A stretch of 46,253 bases of DNA. Source: Paramarasmius palmivorus (Eukaryota; Basidiomycota; Agaricomycetes; Agaricales; Marasmiaceae). How positions within the stretch are numbered: the stretch's first letter is position 1; each line of letters opens with the position of its first letter. The position numbers were made by a program, and so were the translations under genes. Below, piece after piece: positions 11,700 through 21,278 of this stretch. Under the pieces are notes generated by a model, which did not search any database, was not told where the DNA came from, and was given only the letters and a program-made list of their open reading frames with translations. Where the stretch lies: positions 1 to 46,253 of the forward strand of contig JAYKXP010000248.1 in NCBI GenBank assembly GCA_037176845.1. The letters run 5' to 3'.

Positions 11700-12178
11700 A
11701 TCATCACTATTTAGCTCGTATTTATAAGTTCAGCAATGTAATATCCGTTGCGCAATGCTCGGCGAAAGTGATTTCCATATAAGGTAGGCATCCTTCCATT
11801 TCGGGATGCGCAAACGGTCTGAGTCTTGAAGTGCGGTGGTTTTGCATAGATGTCGGGAAGGTTCAAATTGTGTGTAGTTTGGGATACGAGACGATGGACA
11901 TGTTGACCTAGCGCGAATGGTGAAGCTTGCAAGGCAACGAATAGATATAATCCCCTACCGCGAGTGGGTCCTTGAGGTGTAGATGCTCTAGGTTAAAAGG
12001 TATATGAGTGTTCCCGACAAAGAAAAGAAGCGCTGGCCATGGAGCGGAGTTGACAACACTCATATACTCGAACCTCACAATTTTGCAGCCATACACAACA
12101 AGCAACACAATCTCCATTCAAAAAAGTCCCAGATCAAAAAGCACAAGCCCATCCCATCACCCCAACCATCCTCCTCAA

Positions 12179-12556
12179 TCAATTATCATACACAATAAAC
12201 GCCGCCATCTTCTCATCCCGAACCACCGCACTCGAAACCTGTCCAGACACATCCGCAGTTGTAATATCCGCACTTTCCCATTTCACAAGCGTAGCTCCAG
12301 TCCAACTCCTACCAACCGGCTGACGCAGCAAAGAAGGTCCAACACTATACACGGCTTCTCCAGCACCCTCGAAATAGAACGCGAAGCGTTCAAAGGTGTA
12401 TGAATGGGATACGATGAACCGAGTGACACCTTGCGAGGTGGTTGAGTTTGCACCGACGTGGTTGGGGATACGGCCGTTGCTTTGGAAGGCTAGGAGGTGG
12501 AGTTTTCCGGGTCCGCGGACGTATACGGTGAGTGTGTTTCCGTTTGTGAAGACCAT
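12179..12556 (-). CDS. Small all-beta protein, family L copy 2 (L2)
   Basis: Single exon, 125 residues, beginning MVFTNGNTLTVYVRGPGK at the ATG 12554-12556. It has the same family blocks as L1: RGPGKLHLLAFQSN, TSQGVTRFIVSHSYTFERFA, AVYSVGPSLLRQPVG and the terminal MAAFIVYDN. It is nearly the same protein as L4 at 34069, the two lying on an inverted segmental duplication. No signal peptide or transmembrane segment. Function unknown; a beta-sandwich carbohydrate-binding or defence-type protein is only a guess from composition. Confidence 0.82.
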   Translation of the reverse strand: MVFTNGNTLTVYVRGPGKLHLLAFQSNGRIPNHVGANSTTSQGVTRFIVSHSYTFERFAFYFEGAGEAVYSVGPSLLRQPVGRSWTGATLVKWESADITTADVSGQVSSAVVRDEKMAAFIVYDN

Positions 12557-12703
12557 GGTCAAAGCTTTGGAGATCTGGAAAAGGGGAAAGAGGAATTAGA
12601 GGTATGTAGAGCCTGATGTGGAAAGCTCGAAATGCGTACTTGTAGTAGTATGTACTTGAGATATGCGAGAAAGATGGGTCTTTCAGAGTATCAGGCAATG
12701 CGT

Positions 12704-12711
12704 CTTTTATA
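12704..12711 (-). promoter_or_regulatory. TATA box of L2
   Basis: The minus strand reads TATAAAAG, about 150 bp upstream of the L2 ATG, inside the block conserved with the L4 promoter. Confidence 0.6.
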
Positions 12712-13499
12712 CCCAACCCAAGAGAATCTCATATTTCCTATTCCTGTTAGATGCATCATGCGATATGCACGTCTCAGAGTATGGACGCTGTCCCCTTCTG
12801 CTGATTCGATGCCAGCTTGCAATTTTCATCTTTCGAGGATCGATGTCCCAGAGTTCCTGTATGGCGTGCTTTCGGATTGCCTGAAACAGAGAAATCTCGA
12901 GCCAAAATCAGCCCAGTAGACGCCAAATGTGAGAAGTATTGGACTCACCGACCGTTGCCTGTTCTTCGTGCATGAAAACGATAGGGAACTTGGGAATGCG
13001 TTGGATTATCTGACATTAGCTATTGAATATCAAATATCGAACGTTGTACCGCAACTTTTATAACCCCGACTTGAATGAATTCGAATTCGAAAACGTCAAC
13101 GTCGTATAGAAAAGGTAGCACGCACCCTGTGTTTCTATTGCAAGGAAGGACGCCACGGTCAGCCCTTCAAAAAGAATCTTGGACTTGGAGGGATACATCG
13201 AGCCTCTTTTTTCCCCTTTTTCCTTTTGCTTCCGTCGACGTTTCGATTGACGCATGAAGATAAAGAGACCGCATGTCAGAACCCTGGAATCGAGAAGGAG
13301 GTTGGAGTGGCGTACTGTCCATGCCAGTTGAATATCCAAACAAGTACACAGCCCAAATTGCAAATGTCAGATTCACGTTCTGGACCCCCTTAATGCAGTC
13401 GCCGGCGGGATATGATTTCCTAGTCCTAGTCTTGGGTCCGTGAAGCCACATCCTAAACGAGCCAAAGCTTGGTCTTCCTTGTCTCCGCCTCCACATTCG

Positions 13500-13695
13500 G
13501 GTCTCGACGCACTTTCCAGCTCGATACTGTACATCGCTTCCTCGGCTCCTTCAAAGTAGAACGCAGAACTGTACCTGCGGTTTTGATGGAATTGACGTGG
13601 TAGGTGATATTGCCGTTGCCGTTGTTTTGGTAGGATAGCAGGCCTAGGTCTAGGTGGAGTATTCTGGGGCCACGGTGAAGGACGAGGTACTGGAG
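13500..13695 (-). pseudogene. Decayed family L copy (L5)
   Basis: On the minus strand, pieces matching the L family appear in order but in shifting frames and with stops: a TVRGPGK-like block around 13665-13685, an SYQSN-like block (CCTACCAAAACAACGG) near 13630, a RFAFYFEGAGEAVYS-like block near 13535-13570. No complete frame survives. It sits inside the repeat pair 11433/14166, so it probably arose by tandem duplication with L2 and then decayed. Confidence 0.65.
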
Positions 13696-14165
13696 AGTGT
13701 GTTAGAGAGGTAGATCAAGTTAGATGAATGTATAGGAAAGCTCAAAGTGTAAGAATACAAAGAGATCTGCGCCCAAAACGTGTATCTTTTGTACACCCCT
13801 TTGAATGCACACGAAAGGTCCTCTCGACGCTCTGAAACAAAGACATGAGCCTGTGTCCTGTCAAACATGAAAGAACGCGTAATAATGAGTGGACGCGAGG
13901 TACCAGAACCTGAATAGTTCATCCACCGACGAGATATCGACATGTTTGGAGGCGCAAATGATTCTGGGCTCAACTCAATGGTCCCTGGAAGACGAAATAG
14001 CGCAAAGAGTACCCCAACCACAGGGCGGCATCTCAGCTTCACCATTGCAACTTAAAGGTCGATCCTGATACTTGCTTGAGCGCCGATATAGATACCGCAT
14101 TGGAGTGAAAAGGCCTACATACCCCTGCAATCAGTCGCGGGATTCTGAAGACAACGATGGTTTTC

Positions 14166-14300
14166 TTGAATCCTTGTCGTCGACTCTCCATCTCAGACTG
14201 TACGTGGAGAACATTGAACGACGGGTGAGACGCCGAGTCTTCAAGGCAGACTAGTCGTGGAGATTATATGGTTTTTTAAAACGCGTAGAGATAGAATACA
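14166..14300 (+). repeat. Direct repeat, copy 2 (partner at 11433)
   Basis: Second copy of the block described at 11433-11590; it is shorter by small deletions between the shared landmarks. Confidence 0.7.
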
Positions 14301-14395
14301 AGATGTCGATGAGTGGTGATAATTATTCCATGCTACAGTACCTAGGAATGTATAAGTAACGTCCAAACGTATATCTTTCTCCACTCACCAAATGC

Positions 14396-14935
14396 TCACT
14401 TGCCCAACCACTTCCACCAACTACTCTGCGTCTTCTTCTCCTCCTGCACCTCCTTCTTCTCTGTCAACTTCTTCCTCATCTCCTGCTCAACCTTCTCAAC
14501 CCTCTCCGCCTCTCTAACCCTCTCATCAAACTCCTCCCTCTCCTTCCTCGCCTTCCCCTCCATCTCCTCCCTAATCCTCCTCTGCACCTCCACATTCTCC
14601 TCCAAATTCCCTTGTCCCCAAGTATATATCCCACCGCACACAGCTAATATCGTACCCAGCTGCGCACCAACCCTCATACGGAGCCAGAATTGGAATTGTT
14701 TTTGGTTACGCGTCCTCAAGGAGCGTGAGGCGAGGATTAGAGCGGTGGTGGTGAATAGGACGCCGATTGGGACAAAGGGGTTTTCGTGGCATTTGCGGAT
14801 GGCTTTTTCGGCTAGGGTTTCGTTGAAGCGGTGTAGGGAGAGACCGTAGGGGCCTTTTTCGGATTCTGGGGTGTCATTGGTGGTGGTGTCTTGTTGGGAG
14901 GTGGTAGGTGTAGGTGTGCTCATCGTCGACTCCAA
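14396..14935 (-). CDS. RCF1: Respiratory supercomplex factor 1, HIG1 domain
   Basis: Single exon, 179 residues. After a Thr/Ser-rich N-terminus comes the HIG1 domain (about 38-108): ENPFVPIGVLFTTTALILAS is the first transmembrane helix, and QFWLRMRVGAQ carries the type-1 signature with Gln82, Arg86, Arg88, Gln92 spaced as Q-x3-R-x-R-x3-Q. The second helix is LGTILAVCGGIYTWG. The C-terminal third is a charged coiled coil ending SSWWKWLGK. RCF1 lies in the mitochondrial inner membrane, where it helps cytochrome c oxidase assemble and join supercomplexes. It is head to head with MTG2, another mitochondrial gene. An ATG four codons inside is an alternative start. Confidence 0.88.
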   Translation of the reverse strand: MESTMSTPTPTTSQQDTTTNDTPESEKGPYGLSLHRFNETLAEKAIRKCHENPFVPIGVLFTTTALILASRSLRTRNQKQFQFWLRMRVGAQLGTILAVCGGIYTWGQGNLEENVEVQRRIREEMEGKARKEREEFDERVREAERVEKVEQEMRKKLTEKKEVQEEKKTQSSWWKWLGK

Positions 14936-15246
14936 AGTTACAGTCGCGATTCGGATTTCCGGATTTGATTCCGGATTTTGAATCCCACGCTCAGAGTCGT
15001 CTTGCGCTTTTTCGAAATTCGTCTCTCGTTCAACTTCTCGCCACGGTCTCTGGTACTGGTACTGGTATTCTGATTTGACGATACGCGAAAAGAACGACTA
15101 TTTCGTGGATATGGATACTAGTAGCTCTAGCAGTGGGCACTCTAAGCTTGAACCGAACGTTCATATATATACATGTATATTCCTCCATGGTTAGCTATAT
15201 CAGCTATTCACAGTTCAAGATTTAAAAATGTTACTAGTACAACAAA
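14936..15246. promoter_or_regulatory. Shared divergent promoter region RCF1/MTG2
   Basis: 311 bp separate the two start codons. It contains the microrepeat GGTACTGGTACTGGTA near 15050-15066 and a TATATATACATGTATAT block near 15166. Shared control of two mitochondrial genes is an inference from the arrangement. Confidence 0.45.
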
Positions 15247-16836
15247 ATGAACGCGTTCACAAAAGCTCGAATTTTTCCACGGGCGCCTAAACACATGTTC
15301 CGTCTCAAACCACCATGTCCTTATCACTCCCTTAAAAGATACTACTCCACCGTCCCAGACACCCAACAATCCTACCTCCGCCGCCTCCGCACCTCCCACA
15401 AACGTCTCCAATCCCCACACTCCCAACCAGCCTTCCTCGACCACCTAATCATAACCATCCGCGGCGGTTCCGGCGGGGACGGCTGCGCTGCATTCCACCG
15501 AGAAAAATTTCTCCCATTCGGTCCCCCATCTGGGGGTAACGGCGGTAGAGGGGGGGATATCTACGTCCTTCCTTCGACACACGTCACTTCGTTGGCTGGT
15601 ATACCCAAAAAACTTGTAGGGGAGAAAGGCAGTAACGGGCAAGGCACATGGCAGAACGGTAAAAACGGTCAACCGGTTGTGTTACGTGTCCCTGTGGGGA
15701 CGATAGTGAGGGAGTTGGGTCCTGAGGATACGAGACGCGCGAAAGATGAATGGGAGGCGGAGGAAGAGGCGTTGGAAGGCCTGGAAGGCGAGGAAAGGGA
15801 AGAAAAGATGCGTGAGAGGAGATGGGTGCATTATCCTCGATACGCAGAAGCCAACGTCGAGCGGGATACGTTTAAGGATGCGGAAAAAGCGCTTTATAGA
15901 GAGGAACGCGAGCGGAAGTGGGCGAGGAAGAGGCGTGCGCCGGTTTATTTGGATTTGGACACCGCACCGGATGAAAGTGTGGATGAAGACGCGCCGCTGG
16001 GTCTACCGAGGACGAATAACCTTGGGCATTTAGTTGCACGAGGTGGCGCAGGCGGGTTAGGAAACCCACATTTTGCTTCGTCGGTTAATAGGTCACCAAA
16101 ATTCGCTACGCGTGGTCAACCAGGGGAACGTATCACTCTCGAGTTGGAACTCAAACTCCTAGCTGATATTGGGTTAGTTGGTGTACCCAACGCAGGCAAA
16201 AGCACTCTCGTTCGCGCTCTAACCGGGGGCAGAAGTCGAACCACAGTCGCCGGATACGAGTTTACCACACTCAACCCCGTAGTCGGCGTCGTACGCGTTT
16301 CTGAAGACGGTACACTCATGGGTGGTGAACCGGGTGTTATCGAGGAAACACGCGTCGAAGAGGAGAAGGAGAAGCAGAGGATTAGGGATGGGGAATATGC
16401 GCCTACGCAGAGATATAATACGAATTTGAAAGAGGCGTATAGGTTTACGATATCGGATAATCCGGGACTTATACACCAGAGTTCGGCGAATGTGGGGTTG
16501 GGACATTCGTTTTTGAGAGCGATTGAGAGGTCGTTGGCGTTGGTGTATGTGGTGGATTTTTCGGAACCTGCCCCCTGGGAGCAGTTGGGGGTACTGAAGG
16601 AAGAGTTGGAGGCGTATAAAGAGGGGATGAGTGGGAAGGCTAGGATGGTTGTTGCGAACAAGGCGGATTTGCAAGGTGAAGAGGAAGGGAAGGAGAAGTT
16701 GAGGAAACTGGAGGAGTATGTGAAGGAGCAACTGGGAGAAGGGATTGATGTGGTACCAGTGTCGGCAAAGTATAGTTTAAATTTGAAAAGAGTTGTTGGG
16801 TTAATGAAGGGGTATGTAGAGAGTGCAGCTAGTTAA
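15247..16836 (+). CDS. MTG2: Obg-family GTPase, mitochondrial ribosome assembly
   Basis: Single exon, 529 residues. The N-terminus (about 1-60) is Arg/Ser-rich and lacks acidic runs, as expected of a mitochondrial targeting sequence. The glycine-rich Obg fold starts at LDHLIITIRGGSGGDGCAAF (64-83) and resumes at HLVARGGAGGLGNPHF. Between them, residues about 157-250 form a highly charged insert not found in bacterial Obg. GTPase motifs: G1 GVPNAGKS (312-319), G3 DNPG (404-407), G4 NKAD (471-474), G5 SAK (506-508). G3 has Asn where DxPG usually has Ile, Leu or Thr. There is also a lysine/glutamate-rich insert at about 365-390. MTG2-type proteins act in mitochondrial large ribosomal subunit assembly. 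It is divergent from RCF1. Confidence 0.92.
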   Translation: MNAFTKARIFPRAPKHMFRLKPPCPYHSLKRYYSTVPDTQQSYLRRLRTSHKRLQSPHSQPAFLDHLIITIRGGSGGDGCAAFHREKFLPFGPPSGGNGGRGGDIYVLPSTHVTSLAGIPKKLVGEKGSNGQGTWQNGKNGQPVVLRVPVGTIVRELGPEDTRRAKDEWEAEEEALEGLEGEEREEKMRERRWVHYPRYAEANVERDTFKDAEKALYREERERKWARKRRAPVYLDLDTAPDESVDEDAPLGLPRTNNLGHLVARGGAGGLGNPHFASSVNRSPKFATRGQPGERITLELELKLLADIGLVGVPNAGKSTLVRALTGGRSRTTVAGYEFTTLNPVVGVVRVSEDGTLMGGEPGVIEETRVEEEKEKQRIRDGEYAPTQRYNTNLKEAYRFTISDNPGLIHQSSANVGLGHSFLRAIERSLALVYVVDFSEPAPWEQLGVLKEELEAYKEGMSGKARMVVANKADLQGEEEGKEKLRKLEEYVKEQLGEGIDVVPVSAKYSLNLKRVVGLMKGYVESAAS

Positions 16837-16907
16837 TTGTTTGCAGCCTTGGGCCTTAGGAATCACTAGCGCAGAGCTGTTTATTGCCACTAGACGCGTT
16901 GAAACGA

Positions 16908-16957
16908 TGTGGGCGCTTGGAGTCGTACTGGGTCACGTCCTCGCTTTTTCAACCGAC
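16908..16957. repeat. Short sequence resembling both transposon ends joined
   Basis: TGTGGGCGCTT (16908-16918) matches the left end of the 6.5-kb transposon near 20354, and GTCACGTCCTCGC followed by TTTTTCAACCG (about 16932-16955) matches its right end at 26779-26801. Only about 13 bp separate the two halves. It may be an internally deleted remnant of the same element family. Confidence 0.5.
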
Positions 16958-17141
16958 TGGTCTCAGCATGGCTACCTTTCCACTCTAGCCAGATGTAACC
17001 AAGTTGGTGCATAGTCAATCCTGGACAGGGAACCCACAAGCTCATGTCGTTTATTTGCCCGCGTTTCAGCCGAAAAGAACCTGTGTTCAGTTCTTCTTCA
17101 AATACAACGTCGTCCTCGAGTTCAGCTTTTTGGCTCAAAAG

Positions 17142-17530
17142 GTGAGCTGGATTCTCTCGACTTTTTTTTTTCTTTCTGATTGCACTGATTCACTACTTTT
17201 CAGGACACGTTCTAGTATTCGGCAACGAATAACGAATAACGAATAACGGACATTGTGGGGTATCACGTCGTACGATCAGGTTGTTCTTTCTGCTACTGAT
17301 GGGCTTTTCAATTGAGCTCTGTGTCATGTTCCCGGGCCACCAAACAGGAGGACCACCCCAATCTGTCCGATTTTTTATTTCACTCCTTCGCCACACTTCG
17401 GATGCTCTCAGTGTGACCATCATTGCACAAGGTCAAGTTACAACCCATTGAAATCGCGCGTGCGCAAGTGAGCCTGCGACTGCCTAGGGGAGACTGGGTT
17501 GCAACTGGGAATCGTGAACTGTGAGTGTTC
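17142..17530 (+). repeat. Direct duplication, copy 1 (partner 17650-18050)
   Basis: Shares with the second copy, in order: TTCAGGACAC, AGTATTCGGCAACGAA, GGGGTATCACG, TTTTTATTTCAC/TTTTTACTTCAC, CGCCACA, and GGGA-TCGTG-ACTGTGAGT-TTCAT. Copy 1 also holds a 7-bp microsatellite, AACGAAT, repeated at about 17224-17247. No gene is supported; the conserved GTGAGT could be a fossil splice donor. Confidence 0.65.
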
Positions 17531-17649
17531 ATTCCCTCACACTGGCAGATGTCTTTTTAGAATATAATACTTACTCATTAAATTCAACGCATGATCTCCC
17601 AAGTTTTTCAGGTACATAACATACAGCGGCGTAATCACACCATCACCCC

Positions 17650-18050
17650 AGGTTGAATTCATTGAGCTCAAGCAAAGATTCTTCCGACTCGAGAGCTTCA
17701 AGTATACGAATTCGAATTCTCCCTATGGTTTTTCTGGTTGCACTGCCCAGTTCAGGACACTCCAGTATTCGGCAACGAACAAGGAACATAGAGGGGTATC
17801 ACGATCAACCTTGGGGGCTTCTCAGCAAGTTCATCTTTCATAGAACAGTGGCATCACATCGACCTGTACAACTTTTTACTTCACCGCCTCGCCACATTGT
17901 GTCTGTATGTGAAATCGATGGGTCGCTGACCCTTCTGGGATGTACCCGAGACCGACTCCGAGTCGCTGCTTTTCGTCGAGCATCACTGTACAAAGCATCG
18001 AAACCGTGCAGCTGGGAGTCGTGGACTGTGAGTATTCATGAACGTTACTA
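17650..18050 (+). repeat. Direct duplication, copy 2 (partner 17142-17530)
   Basis: Second, diverged copy of the preceding block, about 520 bp downstream. Open frames within it are short and unlike any known protein. Confidence 0.65.
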
Positions 18051-18464
18051 GGTCTTTTACTATACTCATCACAAGGTGTTGGTGTCTAAACGTCAAGCTT
18101 GACAGAACTCACCCCCAACTTGTGCCCATCGTTCACTTTGAGGTGGTGATGGTTCTTTTAATTTCAAGGGACACCGATTACATCGCAAAACACATAATCC
18201 ACCCCAGTATGTTCACTAGGCTTCGTCTCGCTGCGTCCACCTTGGTCATACCTGTCATTCCTTTCCGGGACAGGTCTTTTTTGCTGTGAATAAAAGGGGC
18301 ACCGTTTGAGGTGCAAGAAAACCATCCTCTTCGTGTCTTACACTCCAGGTATACATCGAGTCGTCTACCTCTTCTTGAACCTCAACACTCACCTAATACT
18401 CTACAGGGATACTTGCGCTCTAGCCCGTTTACCGTCACAAACACCAAACCAACCAACCCAAACC

Positions 18465-18848
18465 ATGTCCATCTTCGTCTACGGCAACACACTCACCGTC
18501 ACCGCTCGTGGCCCCGGAAAACTCCACCTACTCTCCTACCAAAGTAACGCCAAACTAGGCAACAACGTTGGTACCCTCGAGACTACATCGCAGGGTATAA
18601 CCCAGTTTGTTATATCCCATAGCTACACCTACGAACGGTTTGCGTTCTTCTTTGAAGGGGATGGGGATGCGGTGTATAGTATTGGCTCGGGTTTAGTTCG
18701 TCAGCCTGTTGGGAAGAATTGGAAAGGGGCGTCGCTTGTTAGTTGGGGAAGTCAGTCGGTTGAGACTGGGGATGTGGATGGGATAGCTTCAAAGGCGAAT
18801 AATGTGGATAATATGATTACGGCGTTTATTGTTTATCGGGATAACTAG
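18465..18848 (+). CDS. Small all-beta protein, family L copy 3 (L3)
   Basis: Single exon, 127 residues from the ATG 18465-18467 (context AAACCATGTCC); beginning MSIFVYGNTLTVTARGPGK. Closest to L1: both share SKLGN/AKLGN, FAFFF, VYSIGSGL, NWK-ASLVSWGS and the end NMITAFIVY. An upstream ATG at 18306 is in frame but would add 53 residues that no paralogue has, so I reject it. An AATAAAAGG TATA-like box lies at 18289-18297. The 3' flank carries a GGAA microsatellite and then a transposable element. No signal peptide. Function unknown. Confidence 0.8.
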   Translation: MSIFVYGNTLTVTARGPGKLHLLSYQSNAKLGNNVGTLETTSQGITQFVISHSYTYERFAFFFEGDGDAVYSIGSGLVRQPVGKNWKGASLVSWGSQSVETGDVDGIASKANNVDNMITAFIVYRDN

Positions 18849-18907
18849 GCGAGAGGAATGGCTCGCCGCTTGGAAATGAATGTGGCACTGGATGTATATA
18901 TATATGT

Positions 18908-18928
18908 TGGAAGGAAGGAAGGAAGGAA
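18908..18928 (+). repeat. GGAA microsatellite
   Basis: Four to five GGAA/AAGG units directly downstream of a TATATATATATG run. Confidence 0.8.
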
Positions 18929-18950
18929 TTGAAATTGTGTTGTGCTTTGA

Positions 18951-20348
18951 TACAGCGGTTTGTGAAATGCTTGCGACGCACGTCAAAAACACCAGAACAA
19001 ATCAAATAATTCCGAAAAATCCCAAAAATATTGGAGCACCCTTGTAACCAGTCTAAGACCCTTGTAAAGCAATCTATAAATACCTATATGTACACTCAAT
19101 GAACTGAATAAATCGTGGCTCCAGTTGTGCTCGAAGAACGAGATGTTTTTGATCAGGTCCGGAGAAATTTGCTCTTGTCTCTTCTTTTCGTGTTGAACGC
19201 AGACCCTCCTGGTCTTTACTCGCTCTCCGGTCCATTTTCGGGTCGTTCAGATTCAAAATAAAGCAGTCCAGTTGGACAAAGAGCGATGTGGGGTATGAAG
19301 AATCGGTTGGGCGCAGGACAAGGTAGTATGTAGCGGCGGTCTAGGAGAAGCACGGCTTCTGCTTCACCTTCTGCTACACTTTGCAGCTTGGCTCTGGCAG
19401 TATTCTGGTGGCATATGCAGTAGCTTGGTTTTTTCAAGGTGCGTCCTAGCCATATATCATGTATTTCTCACCGCCCTCAATTGTGCTCCGTTTTACAGCG
19501 TACCTTGAGCCAACCCGGAACACAACACCCGATACAGCCCTCGAGGCAATCCCCTCTCCTTATTTCGCATCCTTGATTCTCTCAAGCTAGAGCGTAGAGG
19601 ACCCAGTAAGAGTTGCTTGGAAGACTACAGACTCGACACCAGCGCAAACAAGGAGTACATGATTCTTCAAGTTCCTGCATCATTCGATTTTTGAACTTCT
19701 TCCATCCTTCTGCATCTGCATAGTCTTTCACCTTGCTAGAAATCATTCAGGATATGGATGGCCTTATGGCGTTGGGTCATAAAGTCTTCGTTCGGACATT
19801 CACCAAGCCAATACCTACACTACCATTACAAAATCAATCTCCATCAACCATCCTGCCGAATAACTAAAGCAAAACTTGTAATATACACAAAGAACAACAT
19901 TGTTGCTTATACGAAGGATGTCTCGATAGAAAGGAGCTGTCTGCAAGGCCGAGTGGATCTTCATAGACATACTGGCTGGACGCCAGTACATCCCACATTC
20001 CCTATGCACAATCTGTGCCCCAGAGGGTAAACAGCTTCATCATTCACTCATTTATGAGCTTGAAAATGAGGTCAGAGTAAGCAGTGAGCAGCAAACCATG
20101 AATGAGGGATCAGAGTTCGTACGAAGCAGTCCGGGATTCTGACACTCCGTGAACGCCTTGTTCGTCGAGTGATACAGTGTACGTCCGACTTACGAATTCT
20201 CCTTAGTTAATACATGTACTTTACAAGGGTAATTCTGGTCTTTTGGTGACTACAGGAGATGCACAATGATTTCTGAGATTTTTCGGAATTATTCGATTTT
20301 TTCCCAGCATTTTTGACGCGTGTCGCAAGCATTTCACAAACCGCTGTA
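18951..20348. mobile_element. 1.4-kb element with long terminal inverted repeats
   Basis: The left 118 bp (18951-19068) match the right 129 bp (20220-20348) in inverse orientation. The outermost block, ACAGCGGTTTGTGAAATGC followed by TTGCGAC, is perfect in both; then CGTCAAAAA, AATAATTCCGAAAAATC and CCCTTGTAAA follow in order. Ends read TA-CAGCGG...CCGCTG-TA, so a TA target duplication is possible; no 8-bp duplication is seen. The interior (19069-20219) has only short open frames and no transposase, so it is probably non-autonomous. Its end motif resembles the right end of the adjacent 6.5-kb transposon. Confidence 0.75.
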
Positions 20349-20412
20349 GACTTGTGGGCGCTTTGCAAGGTCACGTCCAGGAGGGGGGCGTTCTCACTAA
20401 GATGTCCGATCC
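20349..20412 (+). repeat. Left terminal inverted repeat
   Basis: Pairs with 26745-26806. It starts next to the last base of the 1.4-kb element, so the exact outer boundary is uncertain by several bases. Confidence 0.65.
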
Positions 20413-21278
20413 TGGTGAGGGTAAAAGTCGCTGAAAAAAAGGGCCTATGTACGATCCTAGGTAGGGTAAAAGTCGCCTGTAACGTACTGTATCCCCGATC
20501 CTGCCCGTGGGTAACAAAGGCTAGTCGGTTTCGATGTCCAATCCTTGGTGAGGGTAAAGTGGGGTCCGGTTTCTTGGTCGGTTCGGAAGTCCGATCCCGA
20601 TAAGGGTGGGACGACCGAGTTTCACGGGCGTCCACTTACGTTCCTCGTCGACGTCGTTGTCAACAGCCCGCTCATTTCAAACCCCGCGATATAGCTCAAG
20701 CACCGTATTTTCGCCCAAGAATGCTTAGCAATTCCCACCACCTCTTCTACGCGGCCGCATTCTGTATAATCAAACACTTCACTTGATTTTTCCACTCCGC
20801 CTATCTCCTTTGTCCTTCCAGGTGTAACGACTCAACGACTCGAAGGCCTCAAGTTTGTGCGCAGTGAGAGGAAGTGGGCTGAGGCTATCTGGGGCTTTAG
20901 AGTGGTATGGTTGGGCTCGCAACAGTATTTTATACCTTGATATCTGGTGAGTTGTGCTCTTTCGTCTGGATTCTTTGTCATTTACGCTCTGTTACAGGTA
21001 CCATTTCTGTCGCCAGTATCTGAGATGTGTGCTAGTTCCGGGCAGCGCTCTCGCTAAAGTTTGTTCAGGGATGAGGCTATCTAGCTTGTGGTCTCCCACT
21101 TGTATTATTCCAGACTTTGCACCTGTAGGTGGATTCTCCGCTTCGTCTCGAAACTCTGCAATCTCACAATCTTTTCCCGGATGGATAGCTCTGAACATAC
21201 CGAATAAATCGCGTTTTGTTTGCTATATAACCTCGTGTTATTGGCGAACAACCACCAGCAAGGCAGCCTAGTCTTCAC

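Larger units (their letters stand above)
11663..12855 (-). repeat. Inverted segmental duplication, copy 1 (partner 33785-35027)
   Basis: About 1.2 kb carrying the L2 gene, its promoter and its 3' flank is repeated in inverse orientation at 33785-35027 around L4. Similarity runs through coding and non-coding DNA, including the TATA box, a CGATATGCAC/GCATCATGCG upstream block and a long 3' non-coding stretch containing the shared block ACGATGGACAT. It ends at 11663, inside what is the last codons of an A-family gene in the partner. Confidence 0.8.

Noticed and set aside
14400..14849. Long plus-strand open frame opposite RCF1
   Set aside because: It is the antisense shadow of a Glu/Lys-rich coiled coil, giving a Ser/Phe-rich translation without a domain.
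16116..16731. Two long minus-strand frames inside MTG2
   Set aside because: They overlap the conserved GTPase domain on the other strand; their translations show no family features.
17219..17250. Possible CRISPR-like or tandem gene repeat (AACGAAT units)
   Set aside because: Only three to four 7-bp units; a simple microsatellite in a eukaryotic genome.
18306..18464. In-frame N-terminal extension of L3 from an upstream ATG
   Set aside because: No other L copy has it, it overlaps the expected 5' untranslated region just after the TATA-like box, and the ATG at 18465 starts exactly at the family N-terminus.
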